Notes: generated from the letters alone by a model not told the origin. DNA of 64,000 bases from Shewanella marinintestina (GCF_023283845.1 NZ_JAKILC010000007.1:208156-272155); one strand, 5' to 3'; numbered from the stretch's first letter, positions 9,296-19,314 are shown. Made by a program: numbers and translations.

Positions 9296-9961
9296 TTAGT
9301 GGTTTTCGCTTTCAAGCCACTCGGCATCAGACTTGACCCAAGCATAGGTCAAGCGTGTTAATGCTTGATAAAAGTTGCCTGTATCAACCTCAGTAACCTT
9401 AGCTACAAAGTTGCCTAACCAGTTAGCTAAGTTAGCTTTAATAAAGTCATGCTGCTCCGCTGCAGTGCTATGAGTACAAAGGTGAGCAACATAAGCCAAG
9501 ATCACCGCTAGGTGGTCTGCAGGCTCTGGGAACTCACTTTGTACTTGCAGTTGACTCTGTTTTAAAAACTGAGTCATCTGCTGATGCTGTTCACCAAAGA
9601 GCAGTGGTTCATCGCCTTTCTTAGCTGGCTTATCTGTTAAGTATAAGCTGGCATAAGGTGATGCGCTGTGTTTAGTGCCTACCAAGAACAACCCGCAATA
9701 GTCGGCGGCAAGTTCTAGTAGAGCTCGGTCGGTATTAAGCGTTGCCAACTCGGCAACTAATACATCAACGTCAGCTTTAAACTCAGCTTCGCTACCCAGT
9801 TGTGCCCAAAATTGTTTAGCTTGGTCACTGGTTAAATCGTGCAGCGTTTTATGGTCAATTTCTTTGGCAAATAATGACGAAAGTAATTGATAAATTGTGC
9901 TTCTAACCTGATCAACTGGGTTAACTTCAACTGTCTCTGTGTTCACAGCATCTTTAATCAT
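9296..9961 (-). CDS. torD: TorA-specific chaperone TorD
   Basis: A 221-residue all-helical cytoplasmic protein of the TorD/DmsD family. It shows the family pattern of an N-terminal helix ([14 protein letters not shown]), the segment [14 protein letters not shown], and [17 protein letters not shown]. TorD binds the TorA twin-arginine signal peptide and apoenzyme and promotes insertion of the molybdenum cofactor before export. Its ATG overlaps the torA stop codon (ATGA at 9958-9961), so the two are translationally coupled. It is the last gene of the operon. Confidence 0.93.
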   Translation of the reverse strand: MIKDAVNTETVEVNPVDQVRSTIYQLLSSLFAKEIDHKTLHDLTSDQAKQFWAQLGSEAEFKADVDVLVAELATLNTDRALLELAADYCGLFLVGTKHSASPYASLYLTDKPAKKGDEPLLFGEQHQQMTQFLKQSQLQVQSEFPEPADHLAVILAYVAHLCTHSTAAEQHDFIKANLANWLGNFVAKVTEVDTGNFYQALTRLTYAWVKSDAEWLESENH

Positions 9962-12450
9962 AATGCAATCTCAATAGGGCCGCTAAATGAACTAACTGCA
10001 GGTACTTTACCTTGATACTTTTCGTAGTCAACAAGACAAGTATATGCAGAACAAGCCTGTGCAAGCTTAGAGGTACCAATGTCCATTGTTAAGGTATTTG
10101 GATCGCCATAACTACAGATAGCCCCAATTTTCGCGCCGCCTTCTTTGCTACCGTCTTCACCAACAGGGCCATACCAAGCACCTTCTTCGATACGGATAAC
10201 GCCGCGAGGGAATTTTTCCGATACCACAGCACCCGCTAGTAATTGTCCGCGGTCGTTGAACACACGTACAATATCACCTGATTTAATGCCACGTTTCTTA
10301 GCATCTTCAGGGTTTAGGTATACAGGCTCGCGACCGTTAACTGTGTAAGTTTCACGGAACTCTTCTGATTCACACATTTGTGAATGCAGACGCTTGTCTG
10401 GGTGGCAAGACTGCATCCAAATTGGGTGCTTGTCTGAACCTGGACCACCATGGCTACGTTCTGCTTTTTCCATCCAAGTTGGGTGGCCTGGGCAGTCATC
10501 GTATTCATATTGAGCAATCTTACGGCTGAAGATCTCAATCAAACCAGAAGGCGTACCCAGTGGATTGATTTCTGGATCATCTCTAAATGCCGCGTGACGT
10601 ACCCAAGGCTTACCTTCGCCAAAGTACACGTAACCTTCTTTCCAGAACTCTTCGAATTCAGGCATTTCAAACTTGCCTGCATTCGCTGCTTTACAGTCGT
10701 TGTAAAGCTTCACTAACCAGTCGTGCTCTGTCATGCCGCGAGTGTATTCTTTCTCTTTGCCAAGTAGTGCAGCAAAGCGCGTAAAGATCTCGAAGTCTGA
10801 AAGACTTTCAAATAACGGCTCAACCATCTTCTGCATCGCAAGCAAACCGCGGTTTGCGTATGCGCCATAGATGTCGATATCGTTACGTTCAAACGTGGTA
10901 CATGCAGGCAGTACTATGTCTGAGAAACGACAAGTCGCCGTCCAGTTCATATCGATCGATACGATGCACTCAAGCTTGTGGAACGCTTTCTTCATGCGGT
11001 TACGATCTTGGTGATGGTTCCATGGGTTGTTACCTGAGAACACCATCATCTTAATGTCTGGATAAGTCACTTTAGAGCCGTTTGAGTCAATGGTTTTACC
11101 AGGCTCAAGGATTGAGTCAATCCAACGCGCAACAGGAATTGTGTTGCTTGCGCCTTTAAAATCATTGCTATCAAAAATAGGCTTCTGGCCTTCATCAAGG
11201 TTACGTGGGAACGCACCTGGCGCCGCAGCACCTGAAGACGGCACACCAATACTTGAGTAGTGGTGACCATAGCTAATACCGCCGCCAGGTAGGCCGATTT
11301 GACCAATCATGGTTGCAAGTACCGCTGCCATCCAGTAAGGCTGCTCACCGTGTTGCTGACGCTGAATACACCAGCCCATCAACATCTGTGTGCGATCTTT
11401 AGTCATTACCTTAGCAAGGTCACGGATGATTTCTGCTGAAACACCTGTGATCTCTGCTGCCCACTCAGGTGTTTTTTCTACACCGTCAGTTTGGCCTTTA
11501 ATGTAAGGTAAGAACTTGTCGAAGCCTAAGCTGTAACCTTCAATGAACTTAGTGTCATGAAGATTCTTTTCTACCATTTCGTGAGCAATACCTAGCATTA
11601 GCGCTACGTCGGTTTGCGGATTAATGTAAAGTTGCTCACAACCTAGGTATTGCTGTGTTTTCGTGACGACTGGGTCAATACTGATCACACGAATTTCGCC
11701 TTTGGCTACTTTCTCTTTTAACTGAGCAAGGTAAGCGTAAGACTCATGTGTTTCAGCGTTCCAGCCGACTTGTAGGTTCTTGTATGGATCATTCGACCAT
11801 AAAATGATGGTTTTAGAATGCTCCAGAATTAACGACCAAGAGGTACCTTGAGCGTAAACTTCGGTAGAACCTAAGATGTAAGGTAAAATCGTTTGCCCAG
11901 CACCTGTAGAATAGTCACCAATCTTCTTAACGAAGTTACCGTGCATGCCCACAGCGCGTTGCATGTGGCTGGTGCTTGAGTGCAACTGACCCGTTGCGCG
12001 CCAACCTGTTTGCCCCGCGTGTAGTCCTGATGGACCATACTTGGTTTGCACTTCATCAAGTGAATCTTTAAATAGGCGTAGTGCCTTATCCCAAGTTACA
12101 CGTACAAAGCGAAAATCACCGCGTTGTGTGGTATCGCTTTGGTGACCTTTTAATAAAAAGTCTAAGCGTACCATTGGGTAACGAACGCGTGATGGGTTGT
12201 AAACTAAGCCCTTAATACCGTTGATCATATCGGTTGGATACATATCGGTATCGAAAGGTTTAACTTCAGAGATCACACCGTTCTTGCGCTTCATCTTGAA
12301 CGCACCGAAGTGCGCTCCTGTTGTTAGCCAGCCGTCAGATGCATCCGCGCCAGCTGCCGCTAAAGCGTTTAGTGGCGCAAGTACTGATGATCCGCTAAGT
12401 ACGACATAAGATGTTCCTACTAAGCCTTTTAGAAAGTCTCTTCTGTTCAT
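9958..12450 (-). CDS. torA: Trimethylamine-N-oxide reductase TorA, catalytic subunit
   Basis: An 830-residue periplasmic molybdoenzyme of the DMSO reductase family that reduces TMAO to trimethylamine as terminal electron acceptor. A Tat signal begins NRRDFLKG, followed by a hydrophobic stretch and an Ala-rich cleavage region near residues 31-34. The molybdenum-coordinating serine is expected at S181 in [10 protein letters not shown]. Later motifs include [29 protein letters not shown] and [10 protein letters not shown], typical of bis-MGD TMAO/DMSO reductases without an iron-sulphur cluster. It takes electrons from TorC. It lies 14 bp after torC, overlaps torD, and has normal family length. 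Confidence 0.95.
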   Translation of the reverse strand: MNRRDFLKGLVGTSYVVLSGSSVLAPLNALAAAGADASDGWLTTGAHFGAFKMKRKNGVISEVKPFDTDMYPTDMINGIKGLVYNPSRVRYPMVRLDFLLKGHQSDTTQRGDFRFVRVTWDKALRLFKDSLDEVQTKYGPSGLHAGQTGWRATGQLHSSTSHMQRAVGMHGNFVKKIGDYSTGAGQTILPYILGSTEVYAQGTSWSLILEHSKTIILWSNDPYKNLQVGWNAETHESYAYLAQLKEKVAKGEIRVISIDPVVTKTQQYLGCEQLYINPQTDVALMLGIAHEMVEKNLHDTKFIEGYSLGFDKFLPYIKGQTDGVEKTPEWAAEITGVSAEIIRDLAKVMTKDRTQMLMGWCIQRQQHGEQPYWMAAVLATMIGQIGLPGGGISYGHHYSSIGVPSSGAAAPGAFPRNLDEGQKPIFDSNDFKGASNTIPVARWIDSILEPGKTIDSNGSKVTYPDIKMMVFSGNNPWNHHQDRNRMKKAFHKLECIVSIDMNWTATCRFSDIVLPACTTFERNDIDIYGAYANRGLLAMQKMVEPLFESLSDFEIFTRFAALLGKEKEYTRGMTEHDWLVKLYNDCKAANAGKFEMPEFEEFWKEGYVYFGEGKPWVRHAAFRDDPEINPLGTPSGLIEIFSRKIAQYEYDDCPGHPTWMEKAERSHGGPGSDKHPIWMQSCHPDKRLHSQMCESEEFRETYTVNGREPVYLNPEDAKKRGIKSGDIVRVFNDRGQLLAGAVVSEKFPRGVIRIEEGAWYGPVGEDGSKEGGAKIGAICSYGDPNTLTMDIGTSKLAQACSAYTCLVDYEKYQGKVPAVSSFSGPIEIAL

Positions 12451-12464
12451 TACGCTATGTCCTA

Positions 12465-13643
12465 TTAGTGAGCTGACTTATCGAAAGTTGATGAATGCTC
12501 TTGTAAATACTTTTGTACCAAAGCCTGTGTATCTTGATCCATGTTGACGAATGCGATCATGCCTTGGAACATACCTGGCCATGTGTTGGCATCAAAATGC
12601 GCTTCAGCAGGCTGGGTGTGACATACGCTACAGCTTGTGCTGTAAGTGCTACGAGCGTAATCCCAAAGTGGCTGAAGGTCTGTTAGCAAGTAGTCGGTAT
12701 CAGTCCAGATATCTGCTTCAACACGTTGCCATTTAAGGCCTGTCATTGGATCTTCTTTCTCTTCGAAAGTTCTAATCACACCTTCTTCTAGCGCAGCGTC
12801 TTTAGTTAACTGAGCCGATAGAATGTTTAAGCCAAAGTCGTAGTAGATCACTCGGCCAGCACCGATTTTCTTTCTCCAACCTTCGATTCCAATCTTAGCG
12901 CGGCTACCTTTCACTTCTAAGATTTTCACCTTAGTTGCGATATTAAGGGTGCCGGCTTCAACGTCTGTTTTTTCATTGAAGAATAATGGCTTAGTCAATG
13001 CTGAGAAGTAAGTTTGACCTACTTGTAAACCTGTTACGCCGCGGCCTACTTCTGCAATTAGTTCAGGTGCACGAGCGGTACCCATTTCTGGTAGTTTGTG
13101 CGCAATACCTTTGTGACAGTCAACACAACTTTGGTCTAGCTCGGCAGCGCGCTTCATCTGCTTAACAGCAAGCTTAGACATGCTGTCCCACTTCATTGAA
13201 TCGTACTGGTGACAGTTTTTACATGCTGCTGACTTATCACGGTCAAAACGTTTCCACTCACGGCTAGCCATTTCAAGACGCTTATCTTCAAACTTCTCAG
13301 GTGTATTTACAGTGTTAAATAACCAACCGTATACGTCGTGAGATGCTTCTAACTTACGGGCAATCTTGCGGCCATAGTTATGTGGTACGTGACAGTCTGG
13401 ACAGGTTGCACGAACGCCTGAGTGATTTGAAAAATGCACTGTCTGTTGTAGCTCTTTGTACGGTGTACTTTCCATACTGTGACAGCTGATACAGAACTCT
13501 TCTGTGTTCGTCGCTTCTAGAGCTGTGTTAAAACCGCCCCAAAAGATAATGCCCATTAGAAAGGCAGAAATACTGACACTGCCTAAGGTTAGATATTTAG
13601 CTGGTTTAGTTAGTGTGCGCCAGATGTTAAGTAACCATCTCAT
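12465..13643 (-). CDS. torC: Pentahaem c-type cytochrome TorC
   Basis: A 392-residue membrane-anchored periplasmic cytochrome of the NapC/NirT family. One N-terminal membrane helix (about 18-40) is followed by four CxxCH haem sites in the NapC-like half (51-55, 81-85, 141-145, 173-177). A fifth, CSVCH at 338-342, lies in the C-terminal domain that is characteristic of TorC. It carries electrons from the quinol pool to TorA in the periplasm and in the enteric system also takes part in feedback on TorS. It lies between torE and torA in the operon. Confidence 0.95.
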   Translation of the reverse strand: MRWLLNIWRTLTKPAKYLTLGSVSISAFLMGIIFWGGFNTALEATNTEEFCISCHSMESTPYKELQQTVHFSNHSGVRATCPDCHVPHNYGRKIARKLEASHDVYGWLFNTVNTPEKFEDKRLEMASREWKRFDRDKSAACKNCHQYDSMKWDSMSKLAVKQMKRAAELDQSCVDCHKGIAHKLPEMGTARAPELIAEVGRGVTGLQVGQTYFSALTKPLFFNEKTDVEAGTLNIATKVKILEVKGSRAKIGIEGWRKKIGAGRVIYYDFGLNILSAQLTKDAALEEGVIRTFEEKEDPMTGLKWQRVEADIWTDTDYLLTDLQPLWDYARSTYSTSCSVCHTQPAEAHFDANTWPGMFQGMIAFVNMDQDTQALVQKYLQEHSSTFDKSAH

Positions 13644-13683
13644 AACGGCATCCTCGTGATAAATTTAAAAATAGTTATTGAAA

Positions 13684-13854
13684 TTAGTGAGACGCAACGC
13701 CACTAAATGTAAGCATGATCCAGATAACCAAGCCATATACGCTAACAACCGTGGCGGCTAATGCTGGAAATAGAATGAAGATGATAAAGCCCAGTGCCTT
13801 TAATTCATCTTTCTTACTGCTAACGTGTTCTTTTGGGGGACATTGCTCAGTCAT
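13684..13854 (-). CDS. torE: TorE/NapE-like small membrane protein
   Basis: A short gene of 56 codons read on the reverse strand from ATG at 13854 to TAA at 13684-13686. The N-terminus is hydrophilic (MTEQCPPKEHVSSKKDELKA), then one long hydrophobic helix (about residues 21-50: FIIFILFPALAATVVSVYGL and following) and a short tail. This fits the NapE/TorE family that opens Shewanella torECAD operons; the biochemical role is not settled. It is 40 bp upstream of torC, and a TorR-like box lies about 100 bp upstream of its start, marking it as first gene of the operon. Confidence 0.88.
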   Translation of the reverse strand: MTEQCPPKEHVSSKKDELKALGFIIFILFPALAATVVSVYGLVIWIMLTFSGVASH

Positions 13855-14153
13855 GACTGTGTGCTCCGGCTAATCCATATTTTTTGATTGAGGTAAGTAT
13901 AGTTAGTTAATGTGAATAGTGATGAGGGCATCAATGAATGAGATAAGACAACTTATGACAAAATATGAATAGAATTTTCATCAGCCAATCTTTCGCTATT
14001 TCGTTGAGTTTTATATCAGCTTTTAAAAGATAATTAAATGCTAAACAATGAATTGCGAAATTAAAAGGCACTAACAAATAAATTGTGTATGCCTTTTTTA
14101 TCTATCTAAATACTGAAAGGGAGCGGTTTGCAGGAGCTAGCAGTAATGAAAAA
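13855..14153. other. torE promoter region
   Basis: About 300 AT-rich bases between torE and the DUF2956 gene. The only element I can support is the TorR-box-like pair at 13954-13969. No extra open frame stands out. Confidence 0.5.
13954..13969 (-). promoter_or_regulatory. Candidate TorR box for torECAD
   Basis: The plus strand reads TATGAC-AAAA-TATGAA. On the reverse (coding) strand this is TTCATA-TTTT-GTCATA, two hexamers with four-base spacing and one mismatch, the same arrangement as upstream of torF. It lies about 100 bp before the torE ATG, consistent with an activator site. Confidence 0.7.
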
Positions 14154-14543
14154 TTATTGAGTAAAAATAATATAAGCGATAAAGCCTATCCAGCTCAGGG
14201 TGAGTAATCCCCATGGCAGGTAAGGGCTAGCTGCGCGATCTTCTATATTGCTATGGTCCTGAGCGGCGATGTTAGCTTCACGAGCTTTGGCACGGCTTTC
14301 TTGTTTGCGCGCTTTATCTCGGTCTCTGGCTTTGCCTTTTTGCAGTTTCTTGTATTCAGCGATGCCTTTTTCGATCCCTTGAGCAATAAGCTTAGTCTGC
14401 TCCTTGGTTTGTCCCGGTTTTTGGGTTGATTTAGCCACTTGCAGTGCTTCTGTTTTAGTTTCATCAGAAATCACTTTTTTTGCTGCTGATGGTTTAGTGC
14501 CTGCTGGCTTATGGGGGGATTTTTTTGCGTTTGTAGCTGCCAT
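14154..14543 (-). CDS. DUF2956 family protein
   Basis: A 129-residue protein, mostly Lys, Ala, Gln and Glu-rich and probably helical (about residues 1-100), with one C-terminal membrane helix (YLPWGLLTLSWIGFIAYIIFTQ). This composition and tail match DUF2956, a family of tail-anchored-like proteins found in Shewanella and Vibrio with no known function. It follows the torECAD locus on the same strand but is separated by 300 bp containing the tor promoter, so it is not part of that operon. Confidence 0.75.
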   Translation of the reverse strand: MAATNAKKSPHKPAGTKPSAAKKVISDETKTEALQVAKSTQKPGQTKEQTKLIAQGIEKGIAEYKKLQKGKARDRDKARKQESRAKAREANIAAQDHSNIEDRAASPYLPWGLLTLSWIGFIAYIIFTQ

Positions 14544-14625
14544 GAATATTTGAATGCCTAGCGAAGAATAAGCGCACTATATCAGCTCTACTTTGAGTTG
14601 TGCAGTGCGCTTAAAAGTTAGACTG

Positions 14626-16050
14626 CTAGCTTGCTATGGCATGAGGTGAGTGAGTTTGTTGGTGACTCGTTTTAGGCTGCAGTGGATTTTCAGCTAAAAA
14701 CTCAAATAATCCCGTTTGCATGTTTACGTTCCAAAAACGCCCGGCCAAGGTCAAGTTGAGCTGGTTTTGCGTTAATTCGGCTAAGCCATTGGCACGCCAT
14801 GCGTTAAACAGAGGCGTTAAATGCAGCGCCATTGAGCTTTGCAATAAGTTAAGATCTAACTGGCCGCTATCCAGACCGCGTTTGAAAATAGCATCTAAGC
14901 TAGCCGACGGATTGGGGCTCATTAACATACCCGGTACTTGAACTGGTGCATTGGCTTTCGAGTCATCAGTTATTCGCTCATTTGGAGAACTGGCTTCATC
15001 ATGGGCCTGATGCCATTTTTTTAAGTCTCGGGCGTTCATACAGCCATGACCGTGAATACTGCCACCAGCTCCAGCACCGAAAGGTAAGATCTCAATGCCA
15101 CTCTTAGCCAGACTATTGTATATACTGCGCTCACGGCTATCTCGGCGCCAATGGCAGCTTGATAACCGCTGCCAGTTTTGTGCTTCAAAGTGGTGAGCGC
15201 CACTGGCGTACATATTGGCGCGAGTTTGGCTGTCAGCTTGAAACTCGCTTAAGGCGGTACCGAGAATCTTACCTTTTTCACGTGCATGTTCGATACGAGT
15301 GCCGCTCAAACCGATTAGTTGATACAGATCGACGCCATGCACACCACTATCGATAACCGCTTGTAGATCTTGCTGCCAAATATCTAAAGTTTGACCTGGT
15401 AGGCCGAAAATCAAATCAATGACGATGCTAGCACTTGGGTGTTGGCTAAGTTGCTGTAAGCGGTTAAGCAAAAAATCTTTATCATCAAAGCGACCAGCTG
15501 CTTGGCGCACTTGAGTGTCAAAGCTTTGAACCCCGAATGAAAAACGGTTAAAGCCATTTGCTGTGGCGTTATGCCATTTATCATCGTCAAAGCCGTTGAG
15601 TCTGCCCTCTAATGTCACTTCTGCATTCTCTACTAGCGGAAAACGACTAATGGCTTCACCGAGTTGTTTGACTTCATCGCTACTGATGTCAGTGGGTGTG
15701 CCACCGCCAACATAGACGGTATTAAATCCACGGCTTTGCGCCAGCGGTGTATCGGCAGCGATATGCAGTTGCTCGGTAAGGTTTTTGATGTAACGACTGA
15801 TCCGCTCAGGATTGGTGCCGTTTTCAAAAAAATTACAGAAGCTGCAGCGCTTACGGCAAAACGGAATATGAATATATAAAGCACGTTCAGATGCTTGGCT
15901 CGGTTGCTGCCACCATTGTTGCCACTGCTGTGGCTCAAGAAATACAGGGCGGCTGCCTCCGCGACCAGCATGGGGCGCACTTTTAACTTTAAAGGCATGC
16001 TGCAACGGATCAGGGCTAGCAATGCCTGTCATGCTTGGCGTTAAAATCAT
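14626..16050 (-). CDS. hutW: Anaerobic haem-degradation radical SAM methyltransferase HutW/ChuW
   Basis: A radical SAM enzyme of the HemN-like class. The cluster-binding motif is HIPFCRKRCSFCNFF, the SAM-binding glycine motif VYVGGGTPT, and later FSFGVQSFDTQVRQAAGR. The N-terminal HAFKVKSAPHAGRGGS region and the C-terminal half match HutW/ChuW, which opens the haem ring without oxygen and releases iron. The frame extends upstream through a Fur box (four GATAAT repeats), which would encode an unnatural HYHYHYQN stretch. The true start is therefore placed at ATG 16050, with GAGAG five bases upstream; ATG 16065 is the alternative. Unlike Vibrio hutWXZ, it stands apart from hugX/hugZ (12 kb away). 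Confidence 0.87.
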   Translation of the reverse strand: MILTPSMTGIASPDPLQHAFKVKSAPHAGRGGSRPVFLEPQQWQQWWQQPSQASERALYIHIPFCRKRCSFCNFFENGTNPERISRYIKNLTEQLHIAADTPLAQSRGFNTVYVGGGTPTDISSDEVKQLGEAISRFPLVENAEVTLEGRLNGFDDDKWHNATANGFNRFSFGVQSFDTQVRQAAGRFDDKDFLLNRLQQLSQHPSASIVIDLIFGLPGQTLDIWQQDLQAVIDSGVHGVDLYQLIGLSGTRIEHAREKGKILGTALSEFQADSQTRANMYASGAHHFEAQNWQRLSSCHWRRDSRERSIYNSLAKSGIEILPFGAGAGGSIHGHGCMNARDLKKWHQAHDEASSPNERITDDSKANAPVQVPGMLMSPNPSASLDAIFKRGLDSGQLDLNLLQSSMALHLTPLFNAWRANGLAELTQNQLNLTLAGRFWNVNMQTGLFEFLAENPLQPKTSHQQTHSPHAIAS

Positions 16051-16079
16051 CACGGCTCTCAACATAGAAAAGTTATTTT

Positions 16080-16110
16080 GATAATGATAATGATAATGAT
16101 AATTATTATC
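16080..16110. promoter_or_regulatory. Fur box upstream of hutW
   Basis: Four consecutive GATAAT hexamers run into ATTATTATC, giving several overlapping matches to the Fur consensus GATAATGATAATCATTATC. It begins 30 bp before the chosen hutW start, so Fe-Fur would block transcription. The 306 bp beyond it (16111-16416) contain nothing I can name. Confidence 0.9.
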
Positions 16111-16416
16111 AATTGTAATTTTGGTGCGATAGATCAACAAATTCTTCTTTGCAATGTAAAGTTCTAAACCACTTTAGGTGTTGTTGGGCAATATTCTGGG
16201 GGGAGTTAAATAGCTAAGCTGACGGTTAGTGGGTGAGTTAGTGGAGCACGAGAGAAGTAATACTCGCTGAATGGGCAGTGTCCTTACCGCCCTTAAACAA
16301 AAGTGATGTTGTCTCATCGCTGCTTATGCAGGGTTATTGCAGTAGCGATTGACTCACTATGGCTAACAAGCCGCATTTGCATAGCAAGTTGTGATTAGCT
16401 AGCAAGCTAGGCTTAG

Positions 16417-16842
16417 TTAGCAAGCTGTGGCACGACTGCGGATGATAAAAGCGCGAGTGTGGTCATAGGTTAGGTTGTATAAAAAGGCATAAATAGTGAT
16501 AAATACCGTCACGCCTATATCCATGATTAGCGCTTCTACTATGCCAATATTAAGAATGTAAGCCATTACTGGCACCGTAAAAAATAATAAACCGACTTCA
16601 AATAAGGTCACGTGTACAATTCGAACTTTTAACGGGCGCTTTTCTTTGTCGCCAGTGATCACTCGATCAAAGCCCCAATTGAATATGAAGTTCCAAACCA
16701 TGGCAATGGTCGCAACAACTATCATCATTCCTGATAGTGATTTAACATCGAAATCGGTAAAAATAGCTAAGCCGATAATTGAAAATGTTACCGCTAGTAC
16801 TTCAAACAATACAGAGTGAAAAACTCGCTCTATAATACTCAT
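16417..16842 (-). CDS. PACE-family efflux transporter (AceI-like, two BTP domains)
   Basis: A 141-residue inner-membrane protein with four hydrophobic helices arranged as two related halves: SIIERVFHSVLFEVLAV... and RIVHVTLFEVGLLFFTV.... These are the two bacterial transmembrane pair (PF05232) units. The glutamate in each F-E-V motif (E14 in the first half) corresponds to the conserved glutamate of AceI, which exports chlorhexidine and short-chain diamines using the proton gradient. The gene is divergent from a LysR regulator, as aceI is from aceR in Acinetobacter. Substrate is inferred. Confidence 0.88.
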   Translation of the reverse strand: MSIIERVFHSVLFEVLAVTFSIIGLAIFTDFDVKSLSGMMIVVATIAMVWNFIFNWGFDRVITGDKEKRPLKVRIVHVTLFEVGLLFFTVPVMAYILNIGIVEALIMDIGVTVFITIYAFLYNLTYDHTRAFIIRSRATAC

Positions 16843-16993
16843 TAATTACTCCAAAAAACGCCACATGTATTTATGTCAGCCTATAAGGGCTGTAAAAGGG
16901 CGCTGATTATTACAGGAAAAATGAGTAAGCAAAGTTAACAACCATCACGATTGGTGATGGTTTGCGGCATTCAACCTTTTTAGAGTGCAAAAT

Positions 16994-17899
16994 ATGTATA
17001 GTTTTGAGCAGTTGAAAATCTTTGTCACCGTATGTGAAACCGGCTCTTTCTCAGCCGCAGCGCGTAAATTAAAGCGCGCCCAATCTGGGGTGAGTCAGGC
17101 GATTTCTAACTTAGAGATAGCGATTAATCAGGAGTTGTTTAGTCGTGACAAGAATACGCCGATATTGACCGATAATGGCAAAGCTTTGCTGCCGATAGCC
17201 TATTCAATTTTGCATCAGCAGCAATATTTTGATCAAAAAATAGAATCACTGACAAAAGCGGATGAACATCAATTGGTGATAGCAATTGACGAAAGCTTGA
17301 TGAATGGCGATTTTGTAAAAATTTTGGCGCCCTTAGCCGATAAATTTCCAATTACCCATATTGAGCTGATTAGTGCTTCGACCTTTGATGTTGAGGAGTT
17401 AGTGCGCAGCGGCAAAGCGCAAGTTGGTATTGTTTATGCCGATGGTGAGTTAAAAGTTGATATGGATTTTTTTGTGCTGGGGCAAGCAAGATTTTTAACT
17501 GTAACCTCGCCTATGCATGCGCTAGCGACATTGCCGGTCGTTCATGACTCCGATCTTAAAGCGTACCGCCAGTGCGTGCATCGCAGCGCTAAACAAAAAG
17601 AGCTTTGGTTTAGTTATGGGATCAGTACGGCAATGTGGTACGCCAATACACACCAAATTTTGCTGGAATTAGTCGATAACGGCATTGGGTGGGCTGTTGT
17701 GCCTGAGCTGTTGGTAAAAGAGCGTATCAAGCAATCGAGTCTAGTGGCGCTGCCAGTTTCCCATGAATATAACGGCTGGCTTACGGCGGTAGGATGTTTA
17801 GTGTCAAGAAGCCATGGTTCTGGTCCTGTATTAGAAAGCTTGATTGCGCGGCTGCAGGAGTATTTCTTTAACCGCGCCGACTGGCAGTTGCGAAAGTAA
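16994..17899 (+). CDS. LysR-family regulator, probably AceR-like
   Basis: About 302 residues. The N-terminal winged helix-turn-helix is FEQLKIFVTVCETGSFSAAARKLKRAQSGVSQAISNLE by pattern (residues about 4-60), followed by a LysR effector-binding domain with the usual LVDNGIGWAVVPELL segment near residue 230. It is transcribed away from the PACE pump across a 151 bp gap, so it probably controls that pump in response to its substrate. ATG 16994 is preferred because AGAG lies eight bases upstream; a GTG at 16985 is also in frame. Confidence 0.85.
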   Translation: MYSFEQLKIFVTVCETGSFSAAARKLKRAQSGVSQAISNLEIAINQELFSRDKNTPILTDNGKALLPIAYSILHQQQYFDQKIESLTKADEHQLVIAIDESLMNGDFVKILAPLADKFPITHIELISASTFDVEELVRSGKAQVGIVYADGELKVDMDFFVLGQARFLTVTSPMHALATLPVVHDSDLKAYRQCVHRSAKQKELWFSYGISTAMWYANTHQILLELVDNGIGWAVVPELLVKERIKQSSLVALPVSHEYNGWLTAVGCLVSRSHGSGPVLESLIARLQEYFFNRADWQLRK

Positions 17900-17940
17900 A
17901 GCTCATCGAAACTGCTTGAAAGATAGTTGCGTAACTCTGG

Positions 17941-18462
17941 TTATCTTTGGTCACGGCTATTAGGGGCGTTTAGCGCTGCAAGATTAGCTCTTTCTCTGTC
18001 CATCACTGATAACTCATGCTGCTTGAGCCGCTGAAGCTCTGCTGCTGGACATGGCGTTATTGCCGCCACATAAGACAGTTTGAGTTCTGTAAAGATAGAG
18101 CTAAAAATAAGCTTTGCTCTAGGCATGTGAAACTCAGAGGTAACTAGGCAAAGCTCATTAAACCCATGCTCCATAATGATGGGTTTTGACAGTATCGCGT
18201 CTTCGAATGTGAAGCGGCTAAGAGCAATATCGGTGAAGGCTGTTTTAGGTACGCCATGTTCAAAAAGGTACGCTTGGCAATAAAGAGCGTGGGCAGTGTG
18301 AGTTTGGTTAAAGTGCTCACCAAATCCACCAGTAAGCAGCACCTTACTGTCTGGGCGTAGTTGATACTGTAAAAGTGCTGCTTGGCAGCGCGATATGGCA
18401 ATATCACCAAGGCGACCTTGATTATCGTTGGGTGAACCTAATACCAGAATAACGCGACTCAT
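17941..18462 (-). CDS. DUF218 (YdcF/SanA-like) protein
   Basis: A 173-residue protein with the DUF218 pattern: N-terminal VILVLGSPNDNQGRLGDIAISRC, then VLLTGGFGEHFN, EDAILSKPIIMEHGF and LVTSEFHMPRAKLIF. Family members have a Rossmann-like fold; some bind S-adenosylmethionine and others affect envelope integrity. No signal peptide or membrane helix is visible here, so it is probably cytoplasmic. It converges on the LysR gene and no partner is evident. Confidence 0.8.
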   Translation of the reverse strand: MSRVILVLGSPNDNQGRLGDIAISRCQAALLQYQLRPDSKVLLTGGFGEHFNQTHTAHALYCQAYLFEHGVPKTAFTDIALSRFTFEDAILSKPIIMEHGFNELCLVTSEFHMPRAKLIFSSIFTELKLSYVAAITPCPAAELQRLKQHELSVMDRERANLAALNAPNSRDQR

Positions 18463-18554
18463 AACGGCTGTATTTCCTCGTTAAATTATTTAAACGGCTT
18501 GTTGGGAAAACGCTGCGCATCATCCCAGTCTCAACCCATTACGTTATATCAGCT

Positions 18555-19091
18555 TTACTCTCTTTCTCTCACAAAGGTGTTTTGTACTAAGCAGTCGAGT
18601 AAGCGTTCGGCTTTAACATGCTTAAACTTAAGGGGGGCTGTAAGTTCACCAAATAGTGTTATGCCGCCACCAAGGAGCACTGGAATAGTGGTAATAATGA
18701 TTTCATCGATTAAGTCTTGTTGTAAGAAGCCTTGGATCGTTTTACCACCGTCGATATAAAGGTTGTTGTAGCCTTGATCACTAAGCTGTTTAATTACTTG
18801 CGGCAATAGCCCATTAACTAAAAATACCTTGCCTTCTAACTCTGCAGGCAGCTCAGTTAAAGTGTTGCTGAGCACAAACACGGGTTTATTATAAGGCCAA
18901 TCTATACCAAAACTGAGCACAATTTCTAGGGTATTACGCCCCATCACCAGCGCATCAATGCGTGTCATAAAGTCACCAAAGCCGAGATCTGAACCGTCAG
19001 GATTTGGAATGTCGTGCAACCAGTCAACATTGTTGTCTCTGTCAGCAATAAAGCCATCAAGGCTAGTGGCGATATAAACGATATTGGTCAT
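18555..19091 (-). CDS. Dihydrofolate-reductase-like (RibD C-terminal) family protein
   Basis: A 178-residue protein of the RibD_C/DHFR-like fold (YwjB/YyaP group): VYIATSLDGFIADRDNNVDWL at the start, ALVMGRNTLEIVLSF, PVFVLSNTL, and NLYIDGGKTIQGFLQQDLIDEIIITTIPVLLGGG. The GG-K pattern and VLLGGG are the usual NADPH-binding features. The true substrate is unknown; such proteins are often misnamed dihydrofolate reductase. It is divergent from a TetR regulator whose leader carries a perfect palindrome, so it is a likely target. Confidence 0.82.
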   Translation of the reverse strand: MTNIVYIATSLDGFIADRDNNVDWLHDIPNPDGSDLGFGDFMTRIDALVMGRNTLEIVLSFGIDWPYNKPVFVLSNTLTELPAELEGKVFLVNGLLPQVIKQLSDQGYNNLYIDGGKTIQGFLQQDLIDEIIITTIPVLLGGGITLFGELTAPLKFKHVKAERLLDCLVQNTFVRERE

Positions 19092-19272
19092 AGCTATTCC
19101 TTACTTAAACACTGCTTTTATATTAAGTGATAAGTCTAGTAGTGGGGGCGTATAGTGACTTTATAAGCTTAGATTGAACTGATTCATATCATCTATGCAG
19201 ACGATATCTTTTATACAGATCCTGTTAGCTAGCTTAAGCGAGTGTTACTTGTAAAGTCGCAAAATAAAACTT

Positions 19273-19289
19273 ATTCTACGCCGTAGAAT
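19273..19289. promoter_or_regulatory. Perfect palindrome, candidate TetR operator
   Basis: ATTCTACG-C-CGTAGAAT is a perfect 8+1+8 inverted repeat, 26 bp before the TetR gene start and in the spacer shared with the divergent DHFR-like gene. Size and placement fit a TetR-family autoregulatory operator. Confidence 0.7.
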
Positions 19290-19314
19290 ATCTAAAGTCT
19301 ACCGAGAGTGATTT

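Noticed and set aside
10145..11306. Several 60-90 codon frames inside torA on both strands
   Set aside because: All lie within a full-length, well-conserved torA and show no independent start signals.
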